Notes: generated from the letters alone by a model not told the origin. 64,000 nt of DNA from UBA6022 sp038319685 (GCA_038319685.1 JBBQDN010000003.1:62001-126000), one strand, 5' to 3'; positions 43,625-50,410 are shown, counted from the first letter of the stretch. Translations and numbers: made by a program.

Positions 43625-44308
43625 ATGCTGAGTTTCGGATGGTTTGGTTTCCTCGGCTACGGCTACTTGCCCGTCGGAGGAACCTGGGCCCTCGTGTCGA
43701 TCTACAAGATTTTGCGAGGTAAGTACGAATCCAGAGGTTTCTGGATCGCTTCACTCGTCGCGTCGATGTATGTCGTCGGCAATGGGTTCAAGATGCTGAT
43801 TCTGGGTCCGCAGTTCCTCCGCTGGCATTTGTCAGATTTCGGATTTCCTGCGTTCATCGGCTTCATGCTGAGCGTCCACGGGAGGGTCCTGAAACACAGT
43901 CGGTCCGAACAGATCACGGTCGCCATGCACAAGTTGCGAGTGGCCAAGAATGTGTTCAGGACGACGTGTATCGCGATCGGTTTGGCGGTGTGCTACGAGG
44001 TTTTCGTCGGTATCCTGTTCAGATCTGCTGGTGATCGAGTCGACACTAAGCAACTGTTCGTTGGTAACTTCGACTGGCTCGATATTCTGGCGTACTGCGT
44101 CGGCGGCACGGTCGCACTCGGTGCTCATCGCTGGTCCGTGAAGTTCTGGCAGTCGATTGTCGACTACCAGGCTCCAAAGGCCGAAATCCTCCTGGGGAAC
44201 GTCGTCAGTGATGACGAAAAGATCCGGCGAGATCAGAAAAAGATGCGTTCTGCCAAAAAGGCGAAACGTCGCAGACGTTCTCCGCATCACAGTACACCAC
44301 GCAGATAG
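43625..44308 (+). CDS. Multi-pass membrane protein with basic tail, likely acquired
   Basis: A 227-residue protein with about five hydrophobic segments ('FLGYGYLPVGGTWALVSIY', 'IASLVASMYVVGNGFKMLI', 'TTCIAIGLAVCYEVFVGILF', 'ILAYCVGGTVALGAHRW') and a strongly basic C-terminal tail ('KKMRSAKKAKRRRRS') that could bind nucleic acid or lipid head groups. No family is recognised. Codons are G/C-rich (GTC, CTC, TTC, CGC) compared with neighbours; it has a consensus promoter and its own terminator. Horizontal origin is likely. Confidence 0.7.
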   Translation: MLSFGWFGFLGYGYLPVGGTWALVSIYKILRGKYESRGFWIASLVASMYVVGNGFKMLILGPQFLRWHLSDFGFPAFIGFMLSVHGRVLKHSRSEQITVAMHKLRVAKNVFRTTCIAIGLAVCYEVFVGILFRSAGDRVDTKQLFVGNFDWLDILAYCVGGTVALGAHRWSVKFWQSIVDYQAPKAEILLGNVVSDDEKIRRDQKKMRSAKKAKRRRRSPHHSTPRR

Positions 44309-44342
44309 ATCTGCGTTCGTAGTAGAAAAAGTAAGGTGAAAA

Positions 44343-44372
44343 CGGCGTTCCCATCACGGGGACGCCGATTTC
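44343..44372 (+). terminator. Terminator after the 43625 gene
   Basis: CGGCGTTCCC (44343-44352) pairs with GGGGACGCCG (44358-44367) with one G-T pair; T-rich sequence follows. Confidence 0.8.
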
Positions 44373-44492
44373 ATTTGTTTTCATAGTTTGATGTTTATGT
44401 TTGCAATAATTTCAAAATGTTGATTTAATAATCATCAAAATCTTGATCGAATCAAGACATCCGTCTTGTATCAGGGTTAAAATGGAGTGTTT

Positions 44493-44618
44493 ATGGCAAC
44501 TGCTATTCATAGCTTTGTCGGACCGTTGGCTCATTTCAGGGCAGGGCTAATGTTTAAGCGTTTCGTGGACCATACCAACGCTCATTCAGGGCGGGCTCTT
44601 CTTTTTTCTGAGTCGTAA
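44493..44618 (+). CDS. Short protein, paralogue of the 44762-45040 gene (possibly truncated)
   Basis: A 41-residue reading frame beginning MATAIHSFVGPLAHFRAG with 'LMFKRFVDHT' following. The first ~26 residues align with the minus-strand gene at 45040 (MATAVHDFKGPLAQIRAR, 'EMFRRF'). GGAG sits about 7 nt before ATG. A TTGCAA (44401-44406)/17 bp/TTTAAT (44424-44429) promoter is nearly identical in type to that of the partner. The frame stops within the left arm of a long inverted repeat, so it may be a fragment. Function is unknown. Confidence 0.5.
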   Translation: MATAIHSFVGPLAHFRAGLMFKRFVDHTNAHSGRALLFSES

Positions 44619-44711
44619 GTGTATCCTCAGTTAATCCTTTCTTTTGACAAGGCAAAAGAAAGGATTAATTAAAATATATTCACTACTCAAAAAAAGAAGA
44701 AGAGCCCGCCC
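44589..44711. repeat. Long nested inverted repeat (hairpin ~120 nt)
   Basis: Outer arms GGGCGGGCTCTTC (44589-44601) and GAAGAGCCCGCCC (44699-44711) pair perfectly; T-rich and A-rich flanks extend the stem. The inner arms TTAATCCTTTCTTTTG (44631-44646) and CAAAAGAAAGGATTAA (44653-44668) form a perfect 16-bp stem with a 6-nt loop. The inner palindrome resembles the termini of the structured repeat elements. It lies between the two convergent paralogues and could terminate both. Confidence 0.8.
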
Positions 44712-44761
44712 AAAAGGAGCGTTTGTACGAATCAGCTTCGTATGCTCAACTTCAGGACAAG

Positions 44762-45040
44762 CTAGTTGTAGTACATCGTCCACCAGAAAACCGGACCAAT
44801 GAAGAAGTGACGACGGCAATGAATCTTGCCCAAGTCCCTCTGGAACACACGGAAGTTTCTCGCCGGAAGATCCGGAAAGTTCGCTTCGATCCTAGCGGAG
44901 AACCATGAGCGTGGTGACCGCCATGAGGCACGTTCCCAAGAGACTGTGAATCCCTCCGTCCTCTTTTCAAACCGTCGGAACATTTCTCTCGCTCTGATCT
45001 GAGCGAGAGGACCCTTAAAATCATGCACTGCGGTAGCCAT
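44762..45040 (-). CDS. Small hypothetical protein, paralogue of the 44493 frame
   Basis: A 92-residue, Arg/Trp/Phe-rich protein (MATAVHDFKGPLAQIRAR ... 'HFFIGPVFWWTMYYN'). No family is recognised. GGGAG precedes ATG by about 5 nt. The promoter is TTGCAT/17 bp/TTTAAT (45105-45133, minus strand), and the leader contains a CAGGGT/ACCCTG hairpin (45065-45080). Its N-terminus matches the convergent frame at 44493. After about residue 30 the composition changes, so the exact 3' end is uncertain. Confidence 0.5.
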   Translation of the reverse strand: MATAVHDFKGPLAQIRAREMFRRFEKRTEGFTVSWERASWRSPRSWFSARIEANFPDLPARNFRVFQRDLGKIHCRRHFFIGPVFWWTMYYN

Positions 45041-45181
45041 ATTGCTCCCGTTCTAGCTCCGACACAGGGTTGCTACCCTGTTCTTAATCAAAGCTCTAAA
45101 ATGTATTAAACTACTACATACGCAGTAATGCAAGCTTAATAAATATCTGGCTTACTCTGTTCTTTTGACATGTCAGAGGTT

Positions 45182-45706
45182 AATCCTTACTTTGATCCCT
45201 CAAAGTAACAAAACGGCTTCTTTCGTACCGACGAAAGAAGCAAAGACTCCTGGGGTTGCTTCCCGTCGCCAAGATTCGTCTGTCCGGTTTCAAGGGCACT
45301 GCGAAACACCCTCCGGGTGGTCATTTTTCATTTCTTTAACTGTTTAAAAATGACACGTCCTCGCACATTATTCCTTGAAACCGCACTGTCGCTTCTTGGG
45401 TCGGTCCAGATACCCCAGACCCCGGGGCTACGGTCCGGTGTAAAAACAAGTGACTCGCGCGGTGGGCCTGGTCATCTGCAGCGACCCGAGAAGAAGCTGG
45501 ATACAAACAGTAGAGTAATTCGCGAGGACGTGTCCATTACAAACAACTAAAGAAATAGTAATGGACCGATCCCCTTCAGGGGTCGTTCCGCAGCGACTGC
45601 TGTTTTATTCAGATACTTCTCGGCGTCGTGAAGCCGACCAGCAGTTTTATGTTCCTTTTGCTGCCAAAAGGAACAAAGAGTTTGTTACTTTGGAAAAGTA
45701 AGGATT
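45182..45706. repeat. Structured repeat element, copy 3 (complete)
   Basis: It is bounded by AATCCTTACTTTG (45182-45194) and CAAAGTAACAAA (45201-45212) on the left and by the inverse TTTGTTACTTTG (45681-45692) and AAAGTAAGGATT (45695-45706) on the right. The conserved module starts near 45466. P2 is CCGAGAAG (45486-45493)/CTTCTCGG (45616-45623). P3 is AAACAGTAG (45505-45513)/CTGCTGTTT (45597-45605), extended by CTGGAT/ATTCAG. P4 is GTCCATTAC/GTAATGGAC, and P5 is CGATCCC/GGGGTCG. P2 and P3 differ in sequence from copies 1 and 2 but remain paired. The left half (45213-45465) is unrelated to that of copy 2. Confidence 0.88.
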
Positions 45707-45743
45707 AGCATGCTTACAACTACGTAACGATTGTCGATAGTAC

Positions 45744-45832
45744 TTGCAATACCTAAACGCGCAGTGCTATAATACACGCAGTACATTCCGGCCAGCAGGT
45801 CGGATTTTTTCATAGAATAAGGAGAAACAATC
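45744..45832 (+). promoter_or_regulatory. nusA promoter with an attenuator-like hairpin
   Basis: TTGCAA (45744-45749), an 18-bp spacer and TATAAT (45768-45773). From a start near 45780 the leader forms TCCGGCC (45787-45793)/GGTCGGA (45798-45804) with an AGCA loop, directly followed by T6 (45805-45810): an intrinsic-terminator shape. AAGGAGA then precedes ATG 45833. Autoregulation of nusA by termination in its leader is known in Bacillus subtilis; here it is inferred. Confidence 0.65.
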
Positions 45833-46966
45833 ATGGAAGATATCAACATCAAACAACTTACTCTCGCGGTTCGAACAATCGCCGAAGAGAAAAACTTGCC
45901 CGAAGAAGTCGTTTTGTCTGTCATCGAACAGGCGATTGCTGCTGCATGGCGCCGTGATAATGGTGAGCGTGATCAGGAGGTTCGTGCCGAACTAAACGTG
46001 AACGACGGAACAGCCAACGTATTTGTATCTCGCGAAGTTGTCGAAGAAGTTGGATCAGACGCGGTTGAAATCAGCCTGGATGACGCGAAAAAAGTCAAAA
46101 AAGACGCCGTCATCGGTGATGTGATCGAAGAAAAACACGAAGTCATTAGTTTTGGTCGTGTTGCCGCACAAACGGCAAAACAAGTCGTGTTGCAGCGTCT
46201 GCGTGAAGCAGAACGCGAAGTCGTACTCGAAGAATACGAAGACAAAATTGGGACTATCGTCACCGGTACTGTCCAGCGTGTTGAACCGCGTGTTGTCCGA
46301 GTGGAACTAGGTAAAGCAACAGGAATTATTCCTCAGTCTGAACAAATTCAAGGCGAATTTTATAGCATCGGGAGCCGTATCAAGGTATTTATCAAAGATA
46401 TCGAACGTGATAACCGTGGACCACAGCTGATTTTGAGCCGTGGTAACGAAGCTTTTGTTGAATTCTTGTTCCGCCAGGAAGTTCCTGAAATGGAAACTGG
46501 TGCCGTCGAAATCAAAGCTATCGCCCGCGAAGCTGGTCGCCGTACGAAACTTGCTGTTGCGAGTACTGTTCCAGGCGTTGACCCAGTTGGGACATTTGTC
46601 GGTGGTCATGGAACACGAGTCCAGGCGGTCATGAACGAAATTGGTGATCAGGAAAAAATCGACATCATTACGTTTGACGCAAATAGTGAACAGTTCATCA
46701 AAAACGCCCTTAGCCCAGCTGAAGTGGTCAAAGTCGAGATCGACGAAGAGAAAAAACGTGCAACTGTGTATGTCGCCGAAGACCAGCAATCAATTGCTAT
46801 CGGTCGTGGTGGTCAGAACGTCCGACTTGCCAGCCGTTTGTCAGGGTATGAGCTGGATATCGAAACAGCGACAAAACCTGCAGACAAACCTGCTGCTGAA
46901 TCAAAACCTCGCAAGAATATCGAAGACGATCTGTTAAACGCGGTCGAAGAATCAAGCAACGAATAG
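45833..46966 (+). CDS. nusA: Transcription termination/antitermination factor NusA
   Basis: NusA binds RNA polymerase and modulates pausing, termination and antitermination. The 377-residue protein has the N-terminal polymerase-binding domain ('EEVVLSVIEQAIAAAWRRD', 'HEVISFGRVAAQTAKQVVLQ'), S1 domain ('GTIVTGTVQRVEPRVVRVEL'), KH1 ('KLAVASTVPGVDPVGTFVGG', 'RVQAVMNEI') and KH2 ('QSIAIGRGGQNVRLASRLSG'). A short acidic tail ends the protein; the acidic repeats of proteobacterial NusA are absent. The usual rimP and infB neighbours are missing. AAGGAGA is the ribosome site. Confidence 0.97.
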   Translation: MEDINIKQLTLAVRTIAEEKNLPEEVVLSVIEQAIAAAWRRDNGERDQEVRAELNVNDGTANVFVSREVVEEVGSDAVEISLDDAKKVKKDAVIGDVIEEKHEVISFGRVAAQTAKQVVLQRLREAEREVVLEEYEDKIGTIVTGTVQRVEPRVVRVELGKATGIIPQSEQIQGEFYSIGSRIKVFIKDIERDNRGPQLILSRGNEAFVEFLFRQEVPEMETGAVEIKAIAREAGRRTKLAVASTVPGVDPVGTFVGGHGTRVQAVMNEIGDQEKIDIITFDANSEQFIKNALSPAEVVKVEIDEEKKRATVYVAEDQQSIAIGRGGQNVRLASRLSGYELDIETATKPADKPAAESKPRKNIEDDLLNAVEESSNE

Positions 46967-46986
46967 ATTCGTTCTATTTGCTAATC

Positions 46987-47015
46987 ATCCACTCCGTTAT
47001 CAGGGGTGGATTTTT
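46987..47015 (+). terminator. Terminator after nusA
   Basis: ATCCACTCC (46987-46995) pairs with GGGGTGGAT (47003-47011), one G-T pair, followed by T residues. Confidence 0.85.
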
Positions 47016-47066
47016 AGTGAAAAACTATTCACTGTAATGTTTTAATTGCCATTTCATACTAGATAC

Positions 47067-47804
47067 ATGAATAAGCAACCATACAACATATTTGATTTAC
47101 CTACCCGCCATTTAACTGATCAGCATTATGTACCACCTAAGGCTCGTCGATCTGATGAAATAGAAAGACGCCACAACTTACCGTCGGGGACGGTTCTGGC
47201 TGAACAGCAGCGTGACGGGTTAGCTGTCGCTAGTCATATCCTTGATCATGTCGAATCGGCTGAAGACGTTGACTTTGCGACAAGTATGGTTGCCGTGAGT
47301 GGAATGAATACTAGCTGGTATAGTTATGGACGTGGCGCCGATGTGATGCGCCGTCGACTTGAACTCCCAACACTCGCAACAGAGGATGATGATTGGCGTG
47401 AAACTCGTGAAGGCCTTTTTATAAAAGCCAAAAAGGGATTGGTGCACGCGGCTGAATTAGCCAACATATATGTTCGTTCGACAATAGATAGAGCCCCGAC
47501 AGTAAGGGCAAAACGATTCATCGGAAGGCATATGGGGAATGTTTCATTGCAACTTGCCTGCGTACGACTAGGGAATGCACCGTTGTCGCTCAGTGCATTT
47601 GATACACAGGTTATCGCGCGCGATCAATCACTCGAAACGCTTGAATTATCACGGATTATCGGTCAACAAATCGGATCTCATCCATCGATTGCTCAGTTTG
47701 CTGATCCAGATAGTCCAACTGCAATTTATTGGCGACGACACGCACCTAACGGTGCATATGACGCATATGAACGCGCAATTACAGAAGTTCGTGACGCCGC
47801 CTAG
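47067..47804 (+). CDS. Hypothetical protein, lineage-type
   Basis: A 245-residue soluble helical protein ('AEQQRDGLAVASHILDHVES', 'GLFIKAKKGLVHAAELANIY', 'ETLELSRIIGQQIG'). No domain is recognised. Style and N-terminus ('NIFDLPTRHLTDQHYVPPK') resemble other unknown proteins of this window. ATG 47067 is chosen since CATACT (47055-47060) ends 6 nt upstream. Its stop overlaps the convergent Nudix-like gene by 4 nt. Confidence 0.6.
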   Translation: MNKQPYNIFDLPTRHLTDQHYVPPKARRSDEIERRHNLPSGTVLAEQQRDGLAVASHILDHVESAEDVDFATSMVAVSGMNTSWYSYGRGADVMRRRLELPTLATEDDDWRETREGLFIKAKKGLVHAAELANIYVRSTIDRAPTVRAKRFIGRHMGNVSLQLACVRLGNAPLSLSAFDTQVIARDQSLETLELSRIIGQQIGSHPSIAQFADPDSPTAIYWRRHAPNGAYDAYERAITEVRDAA

Positions 47805-48469
47805 AGAACGAATGTCTTTTCAACGAAAAACGGCGAGTTTTTGCCGTATAATTCTGCCAACAAACTCATATTAGGAAGCATCCCCTCAGCTGAAAAGTCA
47901 GGAGATTTTTCCCAGTAGTAGTCGGCTAGTTCGGTATCAGCCACAAGATCACCTCCGATGTCATCACACCCAAGAAGGGTAAAGTGAGTAAAGCTTTCAA
48001 GTTCGTCGCCACGATACACTCGGAAATACCCACTACCTTTGACTGTAAAATCACCCGATAGTCCTGTTTTTGTCAGGCACTCATCATGCGCGGTTTGTAC
48101 GACATCGGTTTGGGCGGTTGGCTGTGCATGCATAAAACCAGATAACCCAAGGAGTGGATGTGTATGGCGCTTATAAAGTAGCCAAGCCCCATCTGATTGG
48201 CGTCGGATGACCAATAACAATACCGAATACGCGCGGTCAATAAGACGACTCTGCTTTTTTAATGCACCCTTACCGACGCGTCGACCTTCGGGTGTCAGCG
48301 CATAGTGCCCTTCGTCGGTTTTTATAACATAGCCTTCTTGGATGACTTTTTTGAGATGGTAGGTGAAGAGTTTACTATCAATATCATCAGGCTGTAGCTC
48401 ACTAAAGCGCATACTGTCAGCGAAGGCGAGATGATAAACGATTGATTTGCCAATATGATGGTCGAGCAT
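47801..48469 (-). CDS. Winged-helix plus degenerate Nudix-like protein
   Basis: A 222-residue protein. Residues 1-75 form a winged helix ('KSIVYHLAFADSMRFSELQP', 'FTYHLKKVIQEGYVIKTDEG', 'HYALTPEGRRV'). Residues from about 80 resemble a Nudix fold ('RAYSVLLLVIRRQSDGAWLL', 'YKRHTHPLLGLSGFMHAQP'), but the Nudix box is eroded ('AQTDVVQTAHDECLTKTGL' has only one of the expected Glu residues). It may sense a nucleotide derivative and regulate transcription, as NrtR-type proteins do, instead of hydrolysing it. TATACT (48477-48482, minus strand) ends 7 nt before ATG. Confidence 0.72.
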   Translation of the reverse strand: MLDHHIGKSIVYHLAFADSMRFSELQPDDIDSKLFTYHLKKVIQEGYVIKTDEGHYALTPEGRRVGKGALKKQSRLIDRAYSVLLLVIRRQSDGAWLLYKRHTHPLLGLSGFMHAQPTAQTDVVQTAHDECLTKTGLSGDFTVKGSGYFRVYRGDELESFTHFTLLGCDDIGGDLVADTELADYYWEKSPDFSAEGMLPNMSLLAELYGKNSPFFVEKTFVL

Positions 48470-48520
48470 AGTGTGTAGTATAACAGTCCTTGCTATTAGA
48501 TGTTGTCTATATCCATATAA

Positions 48521-48549
48521 TTGACTTTACAGCAAAGGCGTATTATGTT
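48521..48549 (+). promoter_or_regulatory. Promoter of the 48558 gene
   Basis: TTGACT (48521-48526), a 17-bp spacer and TATGTT (48544-48549), 8 nt before GTG 48558. Confidence 0.5.
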
Positions 48550-48557
48550 ACTGCATC

Positions 48558-48836
48558 GTGTCGTACCCGGATGACAACGCAGTTTGCGGGAATCTCACTC
48601 GCTTTCAGGTCGTCAGGATGCCGGACGTCGGCGAGCTTGACCAGCTACTCATTGCGCTGGCGAGGACCGGCATGCTGGAGGTCGAAGGCGAGGTGGTGCG
48701 CATTGGTGCGTTGAAGGCAGAACTGCGCAACTTCTCTAAGCGCATGCTCGAGCTTCTTTTGCTCGTCATGGACAACGAGGAGGTCGGCCAGGAGTTCGGG
48801 GCTATCGCAACAGGTAGTCGCGTCAGCATCAACTAG
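48558..48836 (+). CDS. Small hypothetical protein, likely acquired
   Basis: A 92-residue protein starting at GTG (MSYPDDNAVCGN). The middle 'VGELDQLLIALARTGMLEVE' and 'KRMLELLLLVMDNEEVGQEF' is helical and Leu-rich. No family is recognised. Codons are G/C-rich (CTC, GTC, GCG, CGC) compared with the neighbours, and a hairpin follows the stop. There is no Shine-Dalgarno sequence; a nearby -10 box suggests a leaderless mRNA. Confidence 0.55.
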   Translation: MSYPDDNAVCGNLTRFQVVRMPDVGELDQLLIALARTGMLEVEGEVVRIGALKAELRNFSKRMLELLLLVMDNEEVGQEFGAIATGSRVSIN

Positions 48837-48844
48837 TTGTCTCG

Positions 48845-48879
48845 TGGTTGCCCTTGGTCGTGAAGATCGGGGGCAACCA
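48845..48879 (+). terminator. Hairpin after the 48558 gene
   Basis: TGGTTGCCC (48845-48853) pairs with GGGCAACCA (48871-48879). No T tract follows. Confidence 0.6.
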
Positions 48880-48915
48880 AGAGTCATGAATTTATTGTAA
48901 AAAACGCTCGTGCTA

Positions 48916-49221
48916 TTGACGGCAATATGGATACAAAGCGTATACTAGATAAGGTCATGTGAGTACTGGTGGAGAACCTTTCAACCTGCAGACCTTTTTT
49001 AAAACTAAAGCCGGTATACACACCTATCATCTTGGTGATAAAGCGTCCCTGTCAGGCTTCATATTCAATCGCTACTTCAGGTGATACAGCAGATTTCATG
49101 GCGGTGAACATCTGTCTCCTCGTAGCATAACCCTTAATTCCGCGGCTGGCACACTTATTCTTGTTGTCAGTTTTTTGTTTACAAAAAATAAACCATTTTA
49201 TCTATCAAGGGAGTACAGGAT
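48916..49221 (+). promoter_or_regulatory. Promoter and ~270-nt leader of the 49222 gene
   Basis: TTGACG (48916-48921), a 19-bp spacer and TATACT (48941-48946). The leader contains AAGGT/ACCTT (48951-48980), then a T6 run near 49002, a TATCA/TGATA hairpin near 49030, and ends with AAGGGAG. It has no reading frame of note. The early hairpin-plus-T-run could act as an attenuator; no known riboswitch is recognised. Confidence 0.45.
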
Positions 49222-49476
49222 ATGAAAACAGCAACAACAATCAACCGACCAGTAGACGTCACGGCACTCGGATTCGGACGCGATCTTCGCGTGTATCCAC
49301 GCCGCATGGAATACGGTGGCAAAAGCTATCGATTCCTGGACGCTGGCCTTCGCACTGTCATTCGTAGCGGCGAACACATCGCCCAGATATTGACGATGAG
49401 TGACGGCAGCTGTGATTTTCGACTCCGAAGCGATAATCACGGTGGTACCTGGACTTTACTGAGCATGACTCAGTAA
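49222..49476 (+). CDS. Small hypothetical protein
   Basis: An 84-residue protein (MKTATTINRPVDV...). The core 'RVYPRRMEYGGKSYRFLDAG' and 'GEHIAQILTMSDGSCDFRL' suggests a small beta-rich fold. No family is recognised. AAGGGAG lies about 9 nt before ATG. The codons are somewhat G/C-rich, and it has a long leader and a proper terminator, as in the other apparently acquired small genes. Confidence 0.6.
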   Translation: MKTATTINRPVDVTALGFGRDLRVYPRRMEYGGKSYRFLDAGLRTVIRSGEHIAQILTMSDGSCDFRLRSDNHGGTWTLLSMTQ

Positions 49477-49498
49477 AAGGATATCGGTGAACGAAACA

Positions 49499-49522
49499 GA
49501 GGGCCTACGGGCCTTCTTTTCG
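49499..49522 (+). terminator. Terminator after the 49222 gene
   Basis: GAGGGCC (49499-49505) pairs with GGCCTTC (49510-49516) through a TACG loop, followed by TTTT. Confidence 0.8.
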
Positions 49523-49563
49523 TGCTAAAATAAAAGAAATTAGTATATGTAAAAAGGGTGGGC

Positions 49564-50007
49564 ATGAAAAAAGAATTTATTGTCGGTGCTGTCGCAGTGG
49601 TCGTATTGGCAGTTACGGGTATTTGGTTGGCGGTGAACGCGTCGACGACTGATCAGACGGTCATAAAAGAGGTTGTTACACATCCGGATAGCGATGAACA
49701 TCAAGAGACGTACGTCAAAGGTGATGCTAAAAACAGCAAAATAACTATCGTCTATACGAATAAAGGATTTGACCCCAGCAGTACCACTGTCAAATCAGGC
49801 GATACGATCACAATACGTAATACATCATCGGTTGATCTCGAACTCGCCACGGGGACTCACGAACACCACACGCACGATCCCGACCTGCGTATGTCTGCAT
49901 TTGGTCCAGGCAAAGACGTCGTTGTCGTTTTGTTACACACAGGTGTCAAGCAGATCCATAATCACGATCATGCCGAAGACACGATGACAATCAATGTAAC
50001 AGAGTAA
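49564..50007 (+). CDS. Membrane-anchored cupredoxin-like protein, His-rich
   Basis: A 147-residue protein with an N-terminal membrane anchor ('FIVGAVAVVVLAVTGIWLAV') and a cupredoxin-like domain ('ITIVYTNKGFDPSSTTVKSG', 'DTITIRNTSSVDLEL', 'MTINVTE'). Clustered His residues ('GTHEHHTHDPDLRM', 'QIHNHDHAED') suggest metal binding, but the Cys ligand of blue-copper sites is absent, so electron transfer is doubtful. It may bind copper or other metals outside the membrane. ATG 49564 is preferred over GTG 49558 (the GGG run serves as a ribosome site). Confidence 0.75.
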   Translation: MKKEFIVGAVAVVVLAVTGIWLAVNASTTDQTVIKEVVTHPDSDEHQETYVKGDAKNSKITIVYTNKGFDPSSTTVKSGDTITIRNTSSVDLELATGTHEHHTHDPDLRMSAFGPGKDVVVVLLHTGVKQIHNHDHAEDTMTINVTE

Positions 50008-50118
50008 ATGATTTCTCCATCCTGTGTGAAGTGTTGTTTTGAGACAAGATATTTTGGTATTTATTTTTTAGTAGGTGTATAATGGAAGTACAAATAGTAA
50101 ATCCAAAGGAGGTGCATA

Positions 50119-50391
50119 ATGGACGCAATGAACATTATCGGATGGATTATATTAGGAGGACTGGCAGGCTGGGTAGCCTCGATGATTATGGGGAGTAACG
50201 CTCAGCAAGGCGTTATCGGTAATATCGTCGTTGGTATCATCGGTGCATTCGTAGGAGGATTCGTCATGAGTCTGTTCGGGGGATCAGGTGTGACAGGATT
50301 TAACTTTACGAGCTTTTTGGTCGCCCTACTGGGTGCGGTCATCGCGCTGTGGGTGCTAAAGGTAGTATCAGGCAAAAAAACAATAGCGTAG
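50119..50391 (+). CDS. GlsB/YeaQ/YmgE family membrane protein
   Basis: A 90-residue, very hydrophobic protein with three membrane segments and the family Gly pattern ('GWIILGGLAGWVASMIMGSN', 'GVIGNIVVGIIGAFVGGFV'). The family is stress-associated in many bacteria and often called transglycosylase-associated, without proven activity. AAAGGAGGT lies about 6 nt before ATG. The next promoter, with a CIRCE-like operator, lies 24 nt after its stop, and the operator palindrome may also terminate this gene. Confidence 0.88.
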   Translation: MDAMNIIGWIILGGLAGWVASMIMGSNAQQGVIGNIVVGIIGAFVGGFVMSLFGGSGVTGFNFTSFLVALLGAVIALWVLKVVSGKKTIA

Positions 50392-50410
50392 TTTGCCTAA
50401 TTTACAAAAT

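Noticed and set aside
44752..45024. Alternative minus-strand frame overlapping the 44762-45040 gene
   Set aside because: It lacks a ribosome site and does not match the paralogue's N-terminus.
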